A DNA stretch of 64,000 nt, taken from the NCBI RefSeq assembly GCF_028743495.1, contig NZ_CP117968.1, one strand, 5' to 3'. This DNA comes from Allobacillus halotolerans (GTDB lineage: Bacteria > Bacillota > Bacilli > Bacillales > Alkalibacillaceae). This document shows positions 8,084-16,717 of this stretch, piece after piece. The translations under genes and the position numbers were made by a program. A model generated the notes under the pieces. That model saw nothing but the letters and a program-made list of their open reading frames with translations. It was not told where the DNA came from and made no database searches. Within the stretch, counting starts at the first letter, position 1. Each line of letters starts with the position of its first letter.

Positions 8084-9255
8084 ACGAACATAAAGCAGCT
8101 TTTGTTTTCTCAGAAGCATTTTTAAGTTATAAATTCAGAGATGACCATCCGTTTAATCAAAAACGTGTCGTTCTTACGAGTGAATTACTAAAAGCGAGTG
8201 GGGCATTGGATGATGAGCAAGTAATAGCACCTCGAATGGCGACGGATGAAGAAATCAATCTGATTCACAAGTCTAGCTATATTGAGGCTGTACAAAAAGC
8301 AAGTGTCGGCATGTTGTCAGAGGAACAAGGTATGCAATATGGGATTGGTACGCAAGACACACCTATTTTTGAGCATATGCATGAAGCATCGGCTCAATTA
8401 GTCGGCGGAACATTGACGGCTGTTGATGCTGTTATGGAAGGCGACTATACCCATGCCGTTAATATTGGTGGCGGATTACATCATGGGTTTAAAGGGAAAG
8501 CATCTGGCTTTTGTATATATAATGATGCGGCGATTGCCATCAAATATATACGAGAACATTATAACTTAAAAGTTCTCTACGTTGATACGGATGCCCATCA
8601 TGGTGATGGCGTACAATGGGCGTTTTACGATGACCCGAATGTTTGCACATTTTCAATCCATGAAACGGGAAGATACTTGTTTCCAGGTACAGGGAACGTA
8701 AACGAGCGTGGCCACAATGATGGGTTTGGTTATTCCTTTAACTTACCAATTGATGCTTTCACCGAAGATGACTCGTTTTTGGAAGTATACTCAAAATCAT
8801 TGGAAGAAGTCACGGAATACTTCCGTCCTGACATTATCATTAGCCAAAATGGAGCCGATGCACATGCATACGATCCATTAACCCATTTATGTTGTTCCAT
8901 GAAGATCTTTGAAGAGATTCCTAAGCTTGTTCATCGCTTAGCGCATAAGTTTTGTAATGGAAAATGGGTTGCTTTGGGTGGTGGCGGCTATGATATTTGG
9001 AGAGTCGTTCCACGTGCCTGGGCACAGTTATGGAATGTTGCGAATTTAGATGGCAAAACATTGCAAGGTCCATTACCGGAAGAATGGCTTGAAAAATGGC
9101 AATCAAAAAGTCCGGTAAAATTACCAACACATTGGCAGGATCTCTCACGTGTGTATAAAGAAATTCCTCGTAAAAAAGAAATCACGGAAAAAAATCAATT
9201 GACATTAGGAAAATCACTTGAAATCATTAGAAACGAGCAAAAATACATTTTGTGA
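8080..9255 (+). CDS. acuC: AcuC, histone-deacetylase-like protein deacetylase
   Basis: Zinc-dependent deacetylase of the class I/II HDAC superfamily. The family member in B. subtilis removes acetyl groups from AcsA and so reactivates acetyl-CoA synthetase. Expected catalytic elements are present: the His pair region GGGLHHGFKGKASGFC, the zinc ligand motif DTDAHHGDGVQ, SQNGADAHAYDPL, and the C-terminal GGGGYDI loop. The ATG at 8080 overlaps the acuB stop in ATGA, with GGGGATGAGCG as binding site, giving 391 residues. This supports translational coupling with acuB. Confidence 0.93.
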   Translation: MNEHKAAFVFSEAFLSYKFRDDHPFNQKRVVLTSELLKASGALDDEQVIAPRMATDEEINLIHKSSYIEAVQKASVGMLSEEQGMQYGIGTQDTPIFEHMHEASAQLVGGTLTAVDAVMEGDYTHAVNIGGGLHHGFKGKASGFCIYNDAAIAIKYIREHYNLKVLYVDTDAHHGDGVQWAFYDDPNVCTFSIHETGRYLFPGTGNVNERGHNDGFGYSFNLPIDAFTEDDSFLEVYSKSLEEVTEYFRPDIIISQNGADAHAYDPLTHLCCSMKIFEEIPKLVHRLAHKFCNGKWVALGGGGYDIWRVVPRAWAQLWNVANLDGKTLQGPLPEEWLEKWQSKSPVKLPTHWQDLSRVYKEIPRKKEITEKNQLTLGKSLEIIRNEQKYIL

Positions 9256-9357
9256 AATGAGCTAGCAACGTAGATTTGTGTGATCTAGAATCTATATTTA
9301 TAGGCTTACCTTTATCGTAAATTTTTTGATTTTTCCTATACTTCTTACGATCAAAAT

Positions 9358-9394
9358 AAAACCAGTGAGTGGCTTTCCGCCATTCACTGGTTTT
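9358..9394. terminator. Bidirectional terminator between acuC and motS
   Basis: Inverted repeat AAAACCAGTGAGTGGC / CGCCATTCACTGGTTTT with a short loop and A/T runs on both sides, located between the converging acuC and motS genes. The motS stop codon lies within the stem. Confidence 0.8.
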
Positions 9395-10166
9395 CTGCTC
9401 TCAAAATGGTGATTTCCACACGTCGATTTAAGCGCATATTTTCTGGATTATTATTTTCAACGTATGGTTTGGTATCGGCATATCCCGAAGCTTGGAAACG
9501 TGCTGGGTTCAACTCCTGGTCTTCCACAAAAAATCGAACCACACTACTCGCCCGTGCTCCACTCAATTCCCAGTTGGACGGGAAACGATATGTATTGATT
9601 GGTCGACTATCGGTATGCCCTTCAATTTTTACGTTATTCGGGATGTTCGATAACAAGACCCCTACCTTTTCTAAAAAAGAAAATCCTTCTTCAATCAATT
9701 CCGCTTCACCGGATTCAAACAACACACGCTCTTGTAAAACGAGTACAACTCCCTGTTCGGTTCGGCTCGCCGAAATAACACCATTCAATTCTTCTTGATC
9801 CAAAAATTGTTCCACTTCTTCATGTAATTCATTTAAAGACTCTTCATCTGTGGAATCCATTTTTTCTTCGTTTTCCATTGCTTCCTCGTTCTCTTCAGGG
9901 ATCATCGCCTGAAAATCGGATTCTTCAGGATCCAATTGATTTTCTTGATTCTCTGTCGGTTGGTCCATTTCAATTGCGGACGGCATGAAGTCGAAAATCA
10001 CTCGCTCTTGATATGACTCAGCGACGGCTTTGAACTTCACTGCATCGATTTGTGACATGGAAAACAATAAGATGAAAAAAACGAGAATTAATGTGATCAT
10101 GTCTGAATAGGTAACCATCCACATTGGCGCTTCGCGTTTTGGTGGCTTTTTTCGTTTACGATTCAT
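9384..10166 (-). CDS. motS: Flagellar stator protein MotS (MotB/PomB family)
   Basis: Peptidoglycan-anchored half of a stator complex. One N-terminal membrane helix carries the ion-binding aspartate in TYSDMITLILVFF (near residue 22). An OmpA-like domain follows in the C-terminal half (KIEGHTDSRPIN, NWELSGARA, NRRVEITI). Between them lies an unusually acidic linker of about 60 residues, rich in Glu and Asp. Pairing with motP downstream of ccpA is the B. subtilis arrangement for the sodium-driven stator, so sodium coupling is inferred from context rather than proven by residues. The start overlaps the end of motP by 11 bp. Confidence 0.9.
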   Translation of the reverse strand: MNRKRKKPPKREAPMWMVTYSDMITLILVFFILLFSMSQIDAVKFKAVAESYQERVIFDFMPSAIEMDQPTENQENQLDPEESDFQAMIPEENEEAMENEEKMDSTDEESLNELHEEVEQFLDQEELNGVISASRTEQGVVLVLQERVLFESGEAELIEEGFSFLEKVGVLLSNIPNNVKIEGHTDSRPINTYRFPSNWELSGARASSVVRFFVEDQELNPARFQASGYADTKPYVENNNPENMRLNRRVEITILRAENQ

Positions 10167-10980
10167 TAACCGTCTCTCCGATCATCTCTTCTTCCTCTTC
10201 TTTTTCGTTCAGTTTAAGCTCTTCAGTTGAGAGGAATGCACTCAATTTCTCTTCCAAGATTTTTGGGTTTTGACCAGATTGTACGCCAATGACACCTTCT
10301 ACTATGATTTGTTTCATAAATACTTCTTGTTCCGTACGTGAATATAACTTTCCAGCAATCGGGATAAAGACAAGATTGGCCAATACCATACCGTAAAAAG
10401 TTGTCAGAAGGGCAATCGCCATACTCGGGCCAATTGTCTCCGGGGTTTCTAAGTTATTGAGCATTAACACAAGCCCAATCAATGTACCGATCATGCCCCA
10501 GGCAGGTGCGTATTCTCCCGCCTTCTCTACCACATTCCGTCCTTTTTGATGTCTTTCTTCCATAGCCGCAATCTCTGCATTCATAATTTCATTAATGACT
10601 TCCGGCTCAATTCCATCAATTGCCAAGTAAACCCCTTTTTTAATGAACGGATCATCTACATCATCCATCTCACTTTCCAAGGCAAGCAAACCTTCTCTTC
10701 TAGCCTTTTCTGAAAGTTGAATAAATAATTGAATCAATTCTCGCAGATTATAATTTTGACTATGGAAAGCTTCCTTCATTACTTTTCCAAACATCTTCAT
10801 TTCTACGACAGAAAAGTTAATTAATAGGGCACCAACCAAACCGCCGATTACAACGACGATGGAAGAAACTTGAATAAACGAAGAAACGCCTCCAAATCCA
10901 CTGTTAAAATAGATGCCTAATAAAATCATTGTTGCACCTAGACCAATACCTATTGGTGTCAGTAAATCTTTTCGCTTCAT
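10156..10980 (-). CDS. motP: Flagellar stator protein MotP (MotA/PomA family)
   Basis: Membrane ion-channel subunit of the flagellar stator, 274 residues. Two N-terminal helices (about 8-27 and 34-54) and two C-terminal helices (about 153-175 and 184-206) flank a cytoplasmic loop. The conserved motifs KAGEYAPAWGMIGTLIGLV and LLTTFYGMVLANL of the MotA/PomA family are clear. The C-terminus ends in a highly acidic EEEEEE-rich tail. GGGTGAG precedes the ATG. The gene follows ccpA by 59 bp with no terminator, so ccpA-motP-motS is probably one transcript, as in B. subtilis. Confidence 0.92.
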   Translation of the reverse strand: MKRKDLLTPIGIGLGATMILLGIYFNSGFGGVSSFIQVSSIVVVIGGLVGALLINFSVVEMKMFGKVMKEAFHSQNYNLRELIQLFIQLSEKARREGLLALESEMDDVDDPFIKKGVYLAIDGIEPEVINEIMNAEIAAMEERHQKGRNVVEKAGEYAPAWGMIGTLIGLVLMLNNLETPETIGPSMAIALLTTFYGMVLANLVFIPIAGKLYSRTEQEVFMKQIIVEGVIGVQSGQNPKILEEKLSAFLSTEELKLNEKEEEEEMIGETVNES

Positions 10981-11039
10981 ACTCTCACCCTACTTACATC
11001 CGATTTATCTATCTCTATTTACTATTATCGGCATCAATT

Positions 11040-12041
11040 TTATTTTGTTGAGTCTCTTTCGATGATTCGGTGAGGTAAAGTGACTTGCTTTTCGGCTACT
11101 TTTTCGCCTTGAAGCAACTTCGTTAGTAAACGCATCGATACAGCACCGATATCATACATCGGTTGCATCACGGTCGTTAATGTCGGACGTACCATCGTAG
11201 CAAGCCTTGTATTATCAAATCCTACCACAGCAACATCTTCCGGAACCTTCAATCCGTTATCTTGTAATCCATGAATGACACCAAGGGCCATCTCATCTGA
11301 AGAAACAAGGATTGTCTCTGGCCGCTTCTCCAACCCGAGGAAATAATTGCTTGCTTCAATACCTGAGTCATAGCTATCATCACTATTAAAAATAAGTTTC
11401 TCTAAATCGGCTTCATTTTTACCGGAATTTTTCATCGCATCGACAAAGGATTGTTTTCTAATTTCGTTTGATCGATTATTTAATGGGCTTGTAACAAATC
11501 CAATATCGCCTTCCCCTTTTTCTTCGATGAACTGAACTGCATCCTGAATTGCCTGGTAATAATCGATATTTACAGATGCAAGCTCTTCAGATTCGGCGAT
11601 CGTAGCTGCCAAGATAACTGGAATATTTGCCTTCTTGAACGCTTCGATATGCTCATCGGTTATGGTTGTCCCCATAAAAATAATGCCATCCACTTGTTTT
11701 TCCAACATATTGTAGAATAAATCGATCTCTTTCGTTTTTTGTTGATCAGAACTACTCAAGATAATATGGTACTTATACATGGTTGCGATATCCTCAATAC
11801 CACGTGCTAAGTCAGCAATGAAGAGATTGGCCACATCTGGAATGATGACACCGACTGAAGTTGTTTTTCTGCTGGCCAACCCACGTGCCACTGCGTTTGG
11901 GCGGAACCCTAACTCTTCTATAGCATGCAGTACTTTTTGCCGTGTAATTGGCTTTACATTTGTATTTCCATTGATGACCCGCGAAACGGTCGCCATCGAT
12001 ACGTTTGCTTTTTTTGCTACATCATAAATGGTTACGCTCAT
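11040..12041 (-). CDS. ccpA: Catabolite control protein A
   Basis: LacI/GalR-family regulator that, with HPr-Ser-P, binds cre sites and controls carbon catabolism. The N-terminal helix-turn-helix (TIYDVAKKANVSMATVSRVI) and hinge region (PNAVARGLASRKTTSVGV) match CcpA closely. The periplasmic-binding-like effector domain fills residues 60-330, and the total of 333 residues is usual for the family. GAGG precedes the ATG. Its position between aroA and motPS is the conserved Bacillus location. A possible cre target is in acuA about 5 kb away. Confidence 0.96.
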   Translation of the reverse strand: MSVTIYDVAKKANVSMATVSRVINGNTNVKPITRQKVLHAIEELGFRPNAVARGLASRKTTSVGVIIPDVANLFIADLARGIEDIATMYKYHIILSSSDQQKTKEIDLFYNMLEKQVDGIIFMGTTITDEHIEAFKKANIPVILAATIAESEELASVNIDYYQAIQDAVQFIEEKGEGDIGFVTSPLNNRSNEIRKQSFVDAMKNSGKNEADLEKLIFNSDDSYDSGIEASNYFLGLEKRPETILVSSDEMALGVIHGLQDNGLKVPEDVAVVGFDNTRLATMVRPTLTTVMQPMYDIGAVSMRLLTKLLQGEKVAEKQVTLPHRIIERDSTK

Positions 12042-12079
12042 CTTAAAAACCTCATTTCATAACGTTTCATTTTACTGTA

Positions 12080-12108
12080 AGAATACTGTACTCCATCAAT
12101 CGATTCAA
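12080..12108 (-). promoter_or_regulatory. Sigma-A-type promoter of ccpA
   Basis: Minus strand TTGAAT (12103-12108), 17 bp spacer, TATTCT (12080-12085), in the gap between aroA and ccpA and about 38 bp before the ccpA ATG. Confidence 0.5.
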
Positions 12109-12194
12109 TAGATAACTTGTGAAAGTTTCTTGAGGGTTACAGGCTGTTTCTCATCAAATGTATGTTGCATAGATATACACATTCGAACAAAATT

Positions 12195-13253
12195 TTACTT
12201 CTGTAACTCATTCATGAATTGATGAAAAGTATCTAAGTCCATTTGTTGCTGTGCGTCTGATAAAGCAGTTGCTGGATCTGGATGGACCTCAGCCATCACG
12301 CCATCCGCCCCGATCGCAATAGCAGCTTTGGCGGCAGGCAATAATAAGTCTCTTCTGCCTGTCGAATGGGTGACATCAACGAAAACCGGTAAATGCGTCT
12401 CTTTCTTTAAGATAGGTACGGCTGTAATATCTAATGTGTTCCTTGTAGCTGTTTCATATGTTCGAATCCCTCGTTCACATAAAACGATTTGGTCATTTCC
12501 TTGAGAAATAATATACTCTGCAGCGTTCATAAATTCATTGATCGTCGCAGCCAACCCTCTTTTTAGAAAAATGGGCTTGTCTGACCGTCCTGCTTCTTTC
12601 AACAATTCGAAGTTTTGCATATTACGGGCACCGATTTGAATGACATCCAAATAGTCGGCTGCTTCCTCGATATGATTTGGGTTGACAATTTCGCTGACGA
12701 CCTTCAATCCATATCGATCGCCGACTTTCTTCAAGATTTTTAATCCATCAAATCCGAGGCCTTGGAAATCATATGGTGAGGTGCGTGGTTTAAAGGCTCC
12801 ACCACGTAAAATGGGAATATCTCTTTCTTTTAAAGCTTGCGCGACTTGATCGACCTGTTCTTCTGATTCAACAGAACAAGGACCTATGATGTATTGAAGA
12901 TTTCCACCTCCAATTTCTACGTCCTCAACAGAGACAATCGTATCTTGAGGCTTTTGCTCTCTCGAAACAAGAAGTGTTTTTCGGTAATCATCTTCTTGTA
13001 ATTCCTTAGCGGCTTTAAAAATCTCTTTAAATAAATGCTCAATAGTGGAACTTTCAAATGGACCTTCATGGTGATCGACGATATGATTGAGCATCTCCCT
13101 CTCACGTACCGGATCAAATACTTTAATTCCTTGTGCTTTTTTGATTTCACCAATTTTCTTGACGAGCTCGCCACGCTTGTTGATCCATTTTAAAACTTCT
13201 ATATTCACTTCATCGAGTTGTTCTCTTAATTCTTCCAAATTCGGTTCCTGCAT
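12195..13253 (-). CDS. aroA: Bifunctional chorismate mutase / 3-deoxy-7-phosphoheptulonate synthase
   Basis: First enzyme of the shikimate pathway, joining PEP and erythrose 4-phosphate. An N-terminal AroQ-type chorismate mutase domain (about residues 1-90, EELREQLDEVNIEVLKWINK) is fused to a KDPG-aldolase-like DAHP synthase domain (IIGPCSVES, RGGAFKPRTSPYDFQG, VDVTHSTGRRDLL). The mutase domain serves as the allosteric sensor for prephenate and chorismate in B. subtilis. GGAGG precedes the ATG. The length of 352 residues is typical of the AroA(G) type. It lies upstream of ccpA as in other bacilli. Confidence 0.95.
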   Translation of the reverse strand: MQEPNLEELREQLDEVNIEVLKWINKRGELVKKIGEIKKAQGIKVFDPVREREMLNHIVDHHEGPFESSTIEHLFKEIFKAAKELQEDDYRKTLLVSREQKPQDTIVSVEDVEIGGGNLQYIIGPCSVESEEQVDQVAQALKERDIPILRGGAFKPRTSPYDFQGLGFDGLKILKKVGDRYGLKVVSEIVNPNHIEEAADYLDVIQIGARNMQNFELLKEAGRSDKPIFLKRGLAATINEFMNAAEYIISQGNDQIVLCERGIRTYETATRNTLDITAVPILKKETHLPVFVDVTHSTGRRDLLLPAAKAAIAIGADGVMAEVHPDPATALSDAQQQMDLDTFHQFMNELQK

Positions 13254-13315
13254 GGATAGCTGCCTCCAAATGTTATTTATTGTATAGTCGTTTTATGACA
13301 CATTAATTTAAGTTA

Positions 13316-13345
13316 AGTATACAATTATATCGAAATTTGGTGCAA
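13316..13345 (-). promoter_or_regulatory. Sigma-A-type promoter of aroA
   Basis: Minus strand TTGCAC (13340-13345), 18 bp spacer, TATACT (13316-13321), about 63 bp before the aroA ATG. Confidence 0.5.
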
Positions 13346-13544
13346 TAGACTAGTCTTACAGCACAGAACACAGGAGAAATTCGACTAAATGTAAAATTAT
13401 TCATTTTAGATATCGGCATTATTTTAAAACCCGAAACGGACTTTAACAAAGTCTTTCGAAACAGAAATTTAAATACTCAATGCGGACATGAAGAGTCATA
13501 TATTGATCCGAAAACTCAAGTTTCTTTTGAAAAGCTACGAAATC
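13346..13544. other. Intergenic stretch between the aroA and mntR promoters
   Basis: About 200 bp without a supported gene. The plus strand has an open frame of 69 codons (13349-13555) but no ATG, GTG or TTG start, and its end runs into the mntR -10 box. No hairpin or known RNA motif was recognised. Confidence 0.5.
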
Positions 13545-13553
13545 TGCTAAAAT
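13545..13553 (+). promoter_or_regulatory. Extended -10 promoter of mntR
   Basis: TGCTAAAAT, an extended -10 element, lies 30 bp before the mntR ATG. TTGAAA occurs 15 bp upstream, a short spacing for a -35 box. Confidence 0.45.
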
Positions 13554-13583
13554 AGGTATAAGAACGATTATGGAGGTTGTTTC

Positions 13584-14006
13584 ATGGCGACACCTAGCAT
13601 GGAAGATTATATCGAAACAATTTATCTACTGAAAGAACAAAAAGGCTATGCCAGAGTTTCAGATATCGCTGAACACTTAGACGTACTCCCTTCTTCCGTC
13701 ACCAAAATGGTGAAAAAACTGGATGAAAGTAGTTATGTCGTCTATGAAAAATATAGAGGCCTGATTCTGACGGAAAAAGGAAGAGAGTTTGGTGAAAAAC
13801 TATTATACCGTCATAAACTGTTAGAAGACTTTTTACATATTATCGGCGCGGATGAAGACTCCATTTATGAAGAAGTTGAAGGAATTGAGCATCACCTGAA
13901 ATGGGATACGATCGTCCGGATTGGGGATTTAGTCGAGTATTTTAAAGCCGATCCTGAACGGTTAAATGATCTGAAGAAAATTAAAGAAAAAAATCAAAAA
14001 CATTAA
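13584..14006 (+). CDS. mntR: Manganese-responsive transcriptional regulator MntR
   Basis: DtxR-family metalloregulator that represses manganese uptake when Mn(II) is bound. The protein has 140 residues, as in B. subtilis MntR. The N-terminal winged helix (SMEDYIETIYLL, then VSDIAEHLDVLPSSVTKMVKKL) carries the metal ligand Asp near residue 8. The dimerisation/metal domain has the expected ligands in EEVEGIEHHLKWD. It lacks the SH3-like third domain of the longer DtxR type, as expected for MntR. GGAGG lies before the ATG. The gene stands alone and ends at a bidirectional hairpin. Confidence 0.93.
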   Translation: MATPSMEDYIETIYLLKEQKGYARVSDIAEHLDVLPSSVTKMVKKLDESSYVVYEKYRGLILTEKGREFGEKLLYRHKLLEDFLHIIGADEDSIYEEVEGIEHHLKWDTIVRIGDLVEYFKADPERLNDLKKIKEKNQKH

Positions 14007-14057
14007 AATAAACCTGCTCTACTTCGATCAATAGGATGTGGTAGGCAGGTTTATTTT
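14007..14057. terminator. Bidirectional terminator between mntR and ytxJ
   Basis: AATAAACCTGC and GCAGGTTTATT form a stem around a 27-nt loop between two converging genes. Confidence 0.6.
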
Positions 14058-14066
14058 ATGATTGAT

Positions 14067-14387
14067 TTATTTTACAACCTCTTTCAACGTATCATATTTA
14101 ATGTGCCAATGAGAGTTATGATAGTTGACTGCACCGTCTTTTACATAGAAAAACTGTGGCGACTCATGTTTAATTTCAAATTGATCGGCAACCTGATTGG
14201 ATAAATCTCGGTTGTCCTGGATATGAATCATATATGCAGGAAGCGAACTATCGTCGAGAAATTTCTCGAATTCCTCTTTTGCTTCTGCACTGATTGGGCA
14301 TGTCAAGCTGTGTTTAAACAGTAAAAATGAGTCATTTGACAATGCTTCATTTAATTCTGCTTCAGATGTTAAAACTTTGTAAGACAT
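14067..14387 (-). CDS. ytxJ: Bacilliredoxin-like thioredoxin-fold protein YtxJ (BrxC)
   Basis: Small thioredoxin-fold protein of 106 residues. The single active-site cysteine lies in HSLTCPISAEA near residue 30. The TCPIS motif is that of BrxC/YtxJ, described as a monothiol bacilliredoxin that removes bacillithiol from oxidised proteins. AAGGAGG precedes the ATG. It is the last gene of ytxG-ytxH-ytxJ, but a strong hairpin lies between ytxH and ytxJ, so read-through may be partial. Confidence 0.88.
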   Translation of the reverse strand: MSYKVLTSEAELNEALSNDSFLLFKHSLTCPISAEAKEEFEKFLDDSSLPAYMIHIQDNRDLSNQVADQFEIKHESPQFFYVKDGAVNYHNSHWHIKYDTLKEVVK

Positions 14388-14496
14388 CTTTCGTATTCCT
14401 CCTTATGAACTATACTACTCACTCATTTTACCAAACGGAAGAACGGAACTCTTCATTTATGCTTGGTGTTTAACACTACCTACTAAAAAGGTGGGA

Positions 14497-14526
14497 TTAA
14501 AAAACCACCCCAATAAAGGAGTGGTT
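14497..14526 (-). terminator. Terminator downstream of ytxH
   Basis: Minus strand AACCACTCC / GGGGTGGTT with a six-base loop followed by a T run. It lies between ytxH and ytxJ. Confidence 0.75.
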
Positions 14527-14536
14527 GATCATCCAT

Positions 14537-14962
14537 TTAGTTTTGTGAGTTTTTGAAATTCATATCCGCTTCTTGGCGTTCCATTTCATCTGCAGCTTCT
14601 TCGATCGCTTCAGCGACATCCTCAGCAATTTCTTGGCCTTGCTCTTTGTTTTCGCTACGTAAATATTCAACGCGTTCTTGAATATCATCTTTTTTCTGCT
14701 TAATTTTTTCACCTAAGTTTTTACTGGATTCTTGAGCGCGCTCGTACAGTTCATTCCCTTTATCATAAGCCGTGTTCTTCCATTCAGAAGCACGTTCACG
14801 AACTTGATCAGCTCCAGTGTTGATATCTTGTCTTAAATCTTTACCGGCTTTAGGAGCGTATAGAAGGGCAACGGACGCACCGATGATTCCTCCAATTAAT
14901 GTTCCAATAACAAAATCTTTACCGTTCATTCCACCGTTGTTGTTTTGATTTTCGTTTGACAT
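14537..14962 (-). CDS. ytxH: General stress protein YtxH
   Basis: 141 residues. After a polar N-terminus there is one glycine-rich membrane segment (GKDFVIGTLIGGIIGASVAL), then the YtxH-family signature LYAPKAGKDLRQDI, and then a long charged amphipathic helix rich in Glu, Lys and Gln that is likely coiled coil. YtxH proteins belong to the general stress regulon of Bacillus; the molecular role is unknown. GAGGAGG lies before the ATG. It is co-oriented with ytxG, 27 bp apart, behind a sigma-B promoter. Confidence 0.88.
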   Translation of the reverse strand: MSNENQNNNGGMNGKDFVIGTLIGGIIGASVALLYAPKAGKDLRQDINTGADQVRERASEWKNTAYDKGNELYERAQESSKNLGEKIKQKKDDIQERVEYLRSENKEQGQEIAEDVAEAIEEAADEMERQEADMNFKNSQN

Positions 14963-14989
14963 AAATAATTCCTCCTCGTTTTTTTCTAC

Positions 14990-15397
14990 TTATTTTTTCC
15001 CTTTGTAACTTTTCCAAAGGTGAATGGCAGCTTCTCCCCATTTCATTGCCTGTGAAGCTTGAGGTGCCTGTTCACCAGCTTGTTGTTGAACTTCTTTAGA
15101 TAGCTGTTGCAAAGAATGATTGAACTCATTCACTGTATGTCCGATTCCTTTAATGCCATCGAACAAAACAGTAGTCTTCGCTGTTTTTTCTGAAATATCA
15201 TCTGCTAAATAATTCGTTTTCTGTAATAACAATGTTGTCTCTTCACTAATTCCTTGCATTTGTTTCTCGACACCTTCAAGCGTTGTCGATACATTGTCCA
15301 GCGTTTTCGATACGGACATGAGTGTTTTCGCTAAGAAAATGACTAATACTAAAAATGCTACTGCTGCAATTAATGCTGCAATATGTAGTAAGTTCAC
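14990..15397 (-). CDS. ytxG: DUF948 general stress protein YtxG
   Basis: Membrane-anchored protein with one N-terminal hydrophobic helix (LLHIAALIAAVAFLVLVIF), followed by about 85 residues of predicted coiled coil (SVSKTLDNVSTTLEGVEKQM) and a basic C-terminus. This is the DUF948/YtxG pattern. I prefer the GTG at 15397, because AAGGTG lies 8 bp upstream. An ATG six codons earlier begins inside that binding site and would add MEGVFV. It is the first gene of the ytxGHJ cluster. The function is unknown beyond stress induction. Confidence 0.85.
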   Translation of the reverse strand: MNLLHIAALIAAVAFLVLVIFLAKTLMSVSKTLDNVSTTLEGVEKQMQGISEETTLLLQKTNYLADDISEKTAKTTVLFDGIKGIGHTVNEFNHSLQQLSKEVQQQAGEQAPQASQAMKWGEAAIHLWKSYKGKK

Positions 15398-15433
15398 TAC
15401 AAACACACCTTCCATTTTTATTCTATACTAACT

Positions 15434-15459
15434 ATACCCATTAGTATAGCGAATCAAAC
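15434..15459 (-). promoter_or_regulatory. Sigma-B promoter of ytxGHJ
   Basis: Minus strand GTTTGA, 14 bp spacer, GGGTAT, which is close to the sigma-B consensus GTTT(AA)-N12-15-GGGWAW. It lies 37 bp before the ytxG start. ytxGHJ is sigma-B dependent in B. subtilis. Confidence 0.8.
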
Positions 15460-15536
15460 GCAAGATTTACAAAGTTTTCACTTATTATGCTAAACTATAA
15501 CTATTTCATATTCAAACATAACTAGGAGGAAAACAC

Positions 15537-16649
15537 ATGAAAGACCCACGAATCAGACAAATGGCAGAATTACTCATCAACTATTCAGTCAAACTTCAAC
15601 CAGGTGAAAAATTATTAATCGAAAATACCGGGATCCAACAAGCACTCGTTTCGGCGATTGTTGATGAGGCGTACAAAGCAGGTGGACAACCCTTTGTTAA
15701 TTTAAAAGACCCAAAAGTACACCGCTCGTTGTTGCGCGGTGCAACGAAAGAACAACTTGAAGCATGGGAAAAATATGAGTCGACGGTAATGGAAGAGATG
15801 GACGCCTATATTGCCATCCGTTCCGGAGATAATATTAATGAACTCTCAGATGTTCCCTCAGAAAAAAATAAATTATACGGTGAAACGGTCGGAAATGTAC
15901 ACCGAAACATTCGCGTTCCAAAAACAAAATGGTGTGTCCTTCGCTATCCAAATGAATCGATGGCACAACTTGCCGAAATGAGCACAGAAGCATTCGAAGA
16001 CTTCTATTTCAATGTCTGCACGCTTGATTATAGCAAGATGAGCAAAGCGATGGATGCGTTAGTTGAAAAAATGAACAACACGGACGAGGTGCACATCACT
16101 GGACCTGGAACGGACTTGACGTTTTCCATTAAAGACATACCTAAAATAAAATGTGCCGGGGAGATGAACCTTCCTGATGGTGAAGTATACACAGCACCCA
16201 TCAAAGATTCAGTGAATGGTACATTGACTTATAATACACCTTCACCGTATCAAGGATTTACATTCCAAAATGTTTCTTTGACATTTAAAGACGGGAAAAT
16301 TATTGAAGCGACTGCCAATGATTCCGAGCGAATTAATGAGATTTTTAACACCGATGAAGGTGCCCGTTATATCGGCGAATTTGCGATCGGGATCAATCCA
16401 TTTATCCAACATCCAATGGCAGATATTTTATTTGATGAAAAAATCGATGGAAGTTTCCACTTCACCCCGGGACAAGCTTACGATGATGCATATAACGGAA
16501 ACGACTCAGCCATCCACTGGGATATGGTCAATATTCAGCGTGAAGACTATGGTGGCGGAGAAATGTATTTTGACGGTGAGCTCGTCAGAAAAAATGGTCG
16601 CTTTGTCATTCCAGAGTTAGAGGTATTAAATCCAGAAAACCTTAAATAA
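15537..16649 (+). CDS. ampS: M29-family aminopeptidase (AmpS-like)
   Basis: Metal-dependent aminopeptidase of 370 residues, cytoplasmic, with no signal peptide. Ligand-bearing motifs of the M29 thermophilic aminopeptidase family are visible: YIGEFAIG (Glu), SFHFTPGQAY (His, Tyr) and IHWDMV (His and Asp) near the C-terminus. AGGAGG lies 8 bp before the ATG. It separates ytxGHJ from murC and is transcribed opposite to both, ending at a bidirectional terminator shared with murC. Physiologically it likely takes part in peptide turnover; the specific substrate cannot be read from the sequence. Confidence 0.9.
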   Translation: MKDPRIRQMAELLINYSVKLQPGEKLLIENTGIQQALVSAIVDEAYKAGGQPFVNLKDPKVHRSLLRGATKEQLEAWEKYESTVMEEMDAYIAIRSGDNINELSDVPSEKNKLYGETVGNVHRNIRVPKTKWCVLRYPNESMAQLAEMSTEAFEDFYFNVCTLDYSKMSKAMDALVEKMNNTDEVHITGPGTDLTFSIKDIPKIKCAGEMNLPDGEVYTAPIKDSVNGTLTYNTPSPYQGFTFQNVSLTFKDGKIIEATANDSERINEIFNTDEGARYIGEFAIGINPFIQHPMADILFDEKIDGSFHFTPGQAYDDAYNGNDSAIHWDMVNIQREDYGGGEMYFDGELVRKNGRFVIPELEVLNPENLK

Positions 16650-16670
16650 ACATATTCATCCGAATAGATA

Positions 16671-16717
16671 AAAAAGCTGTTGCCTTCTGACTCAGTCAGT
16701 GGACAACAGCTTTTTTT
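16671..16717. terminator. Bidirectional terminator between ampS and murC
   Basis: AAAAAAGCTGTTG and CAACAGCTTTTTTT form a stem with flanking A and T runs. The murC stop codon touches its edge. Confidence 0.85.

Noticed and set aside
12044..12058. TGAAACGTTATGAA before ccpA as an autoregulatory cre
   Set aside because: It is one base short of the cre spacing, so it does not fit the consensus.
13349..13555. 69-codon open frame upstream of mntR (includes LFILDIGIILKPETDFNKVF)
   Set aside because: There is no ATG, GTG or TTG start, it overlaps the mntR promoter, and I recognise no family. It could be a gene remnant, but this cannot be supported.
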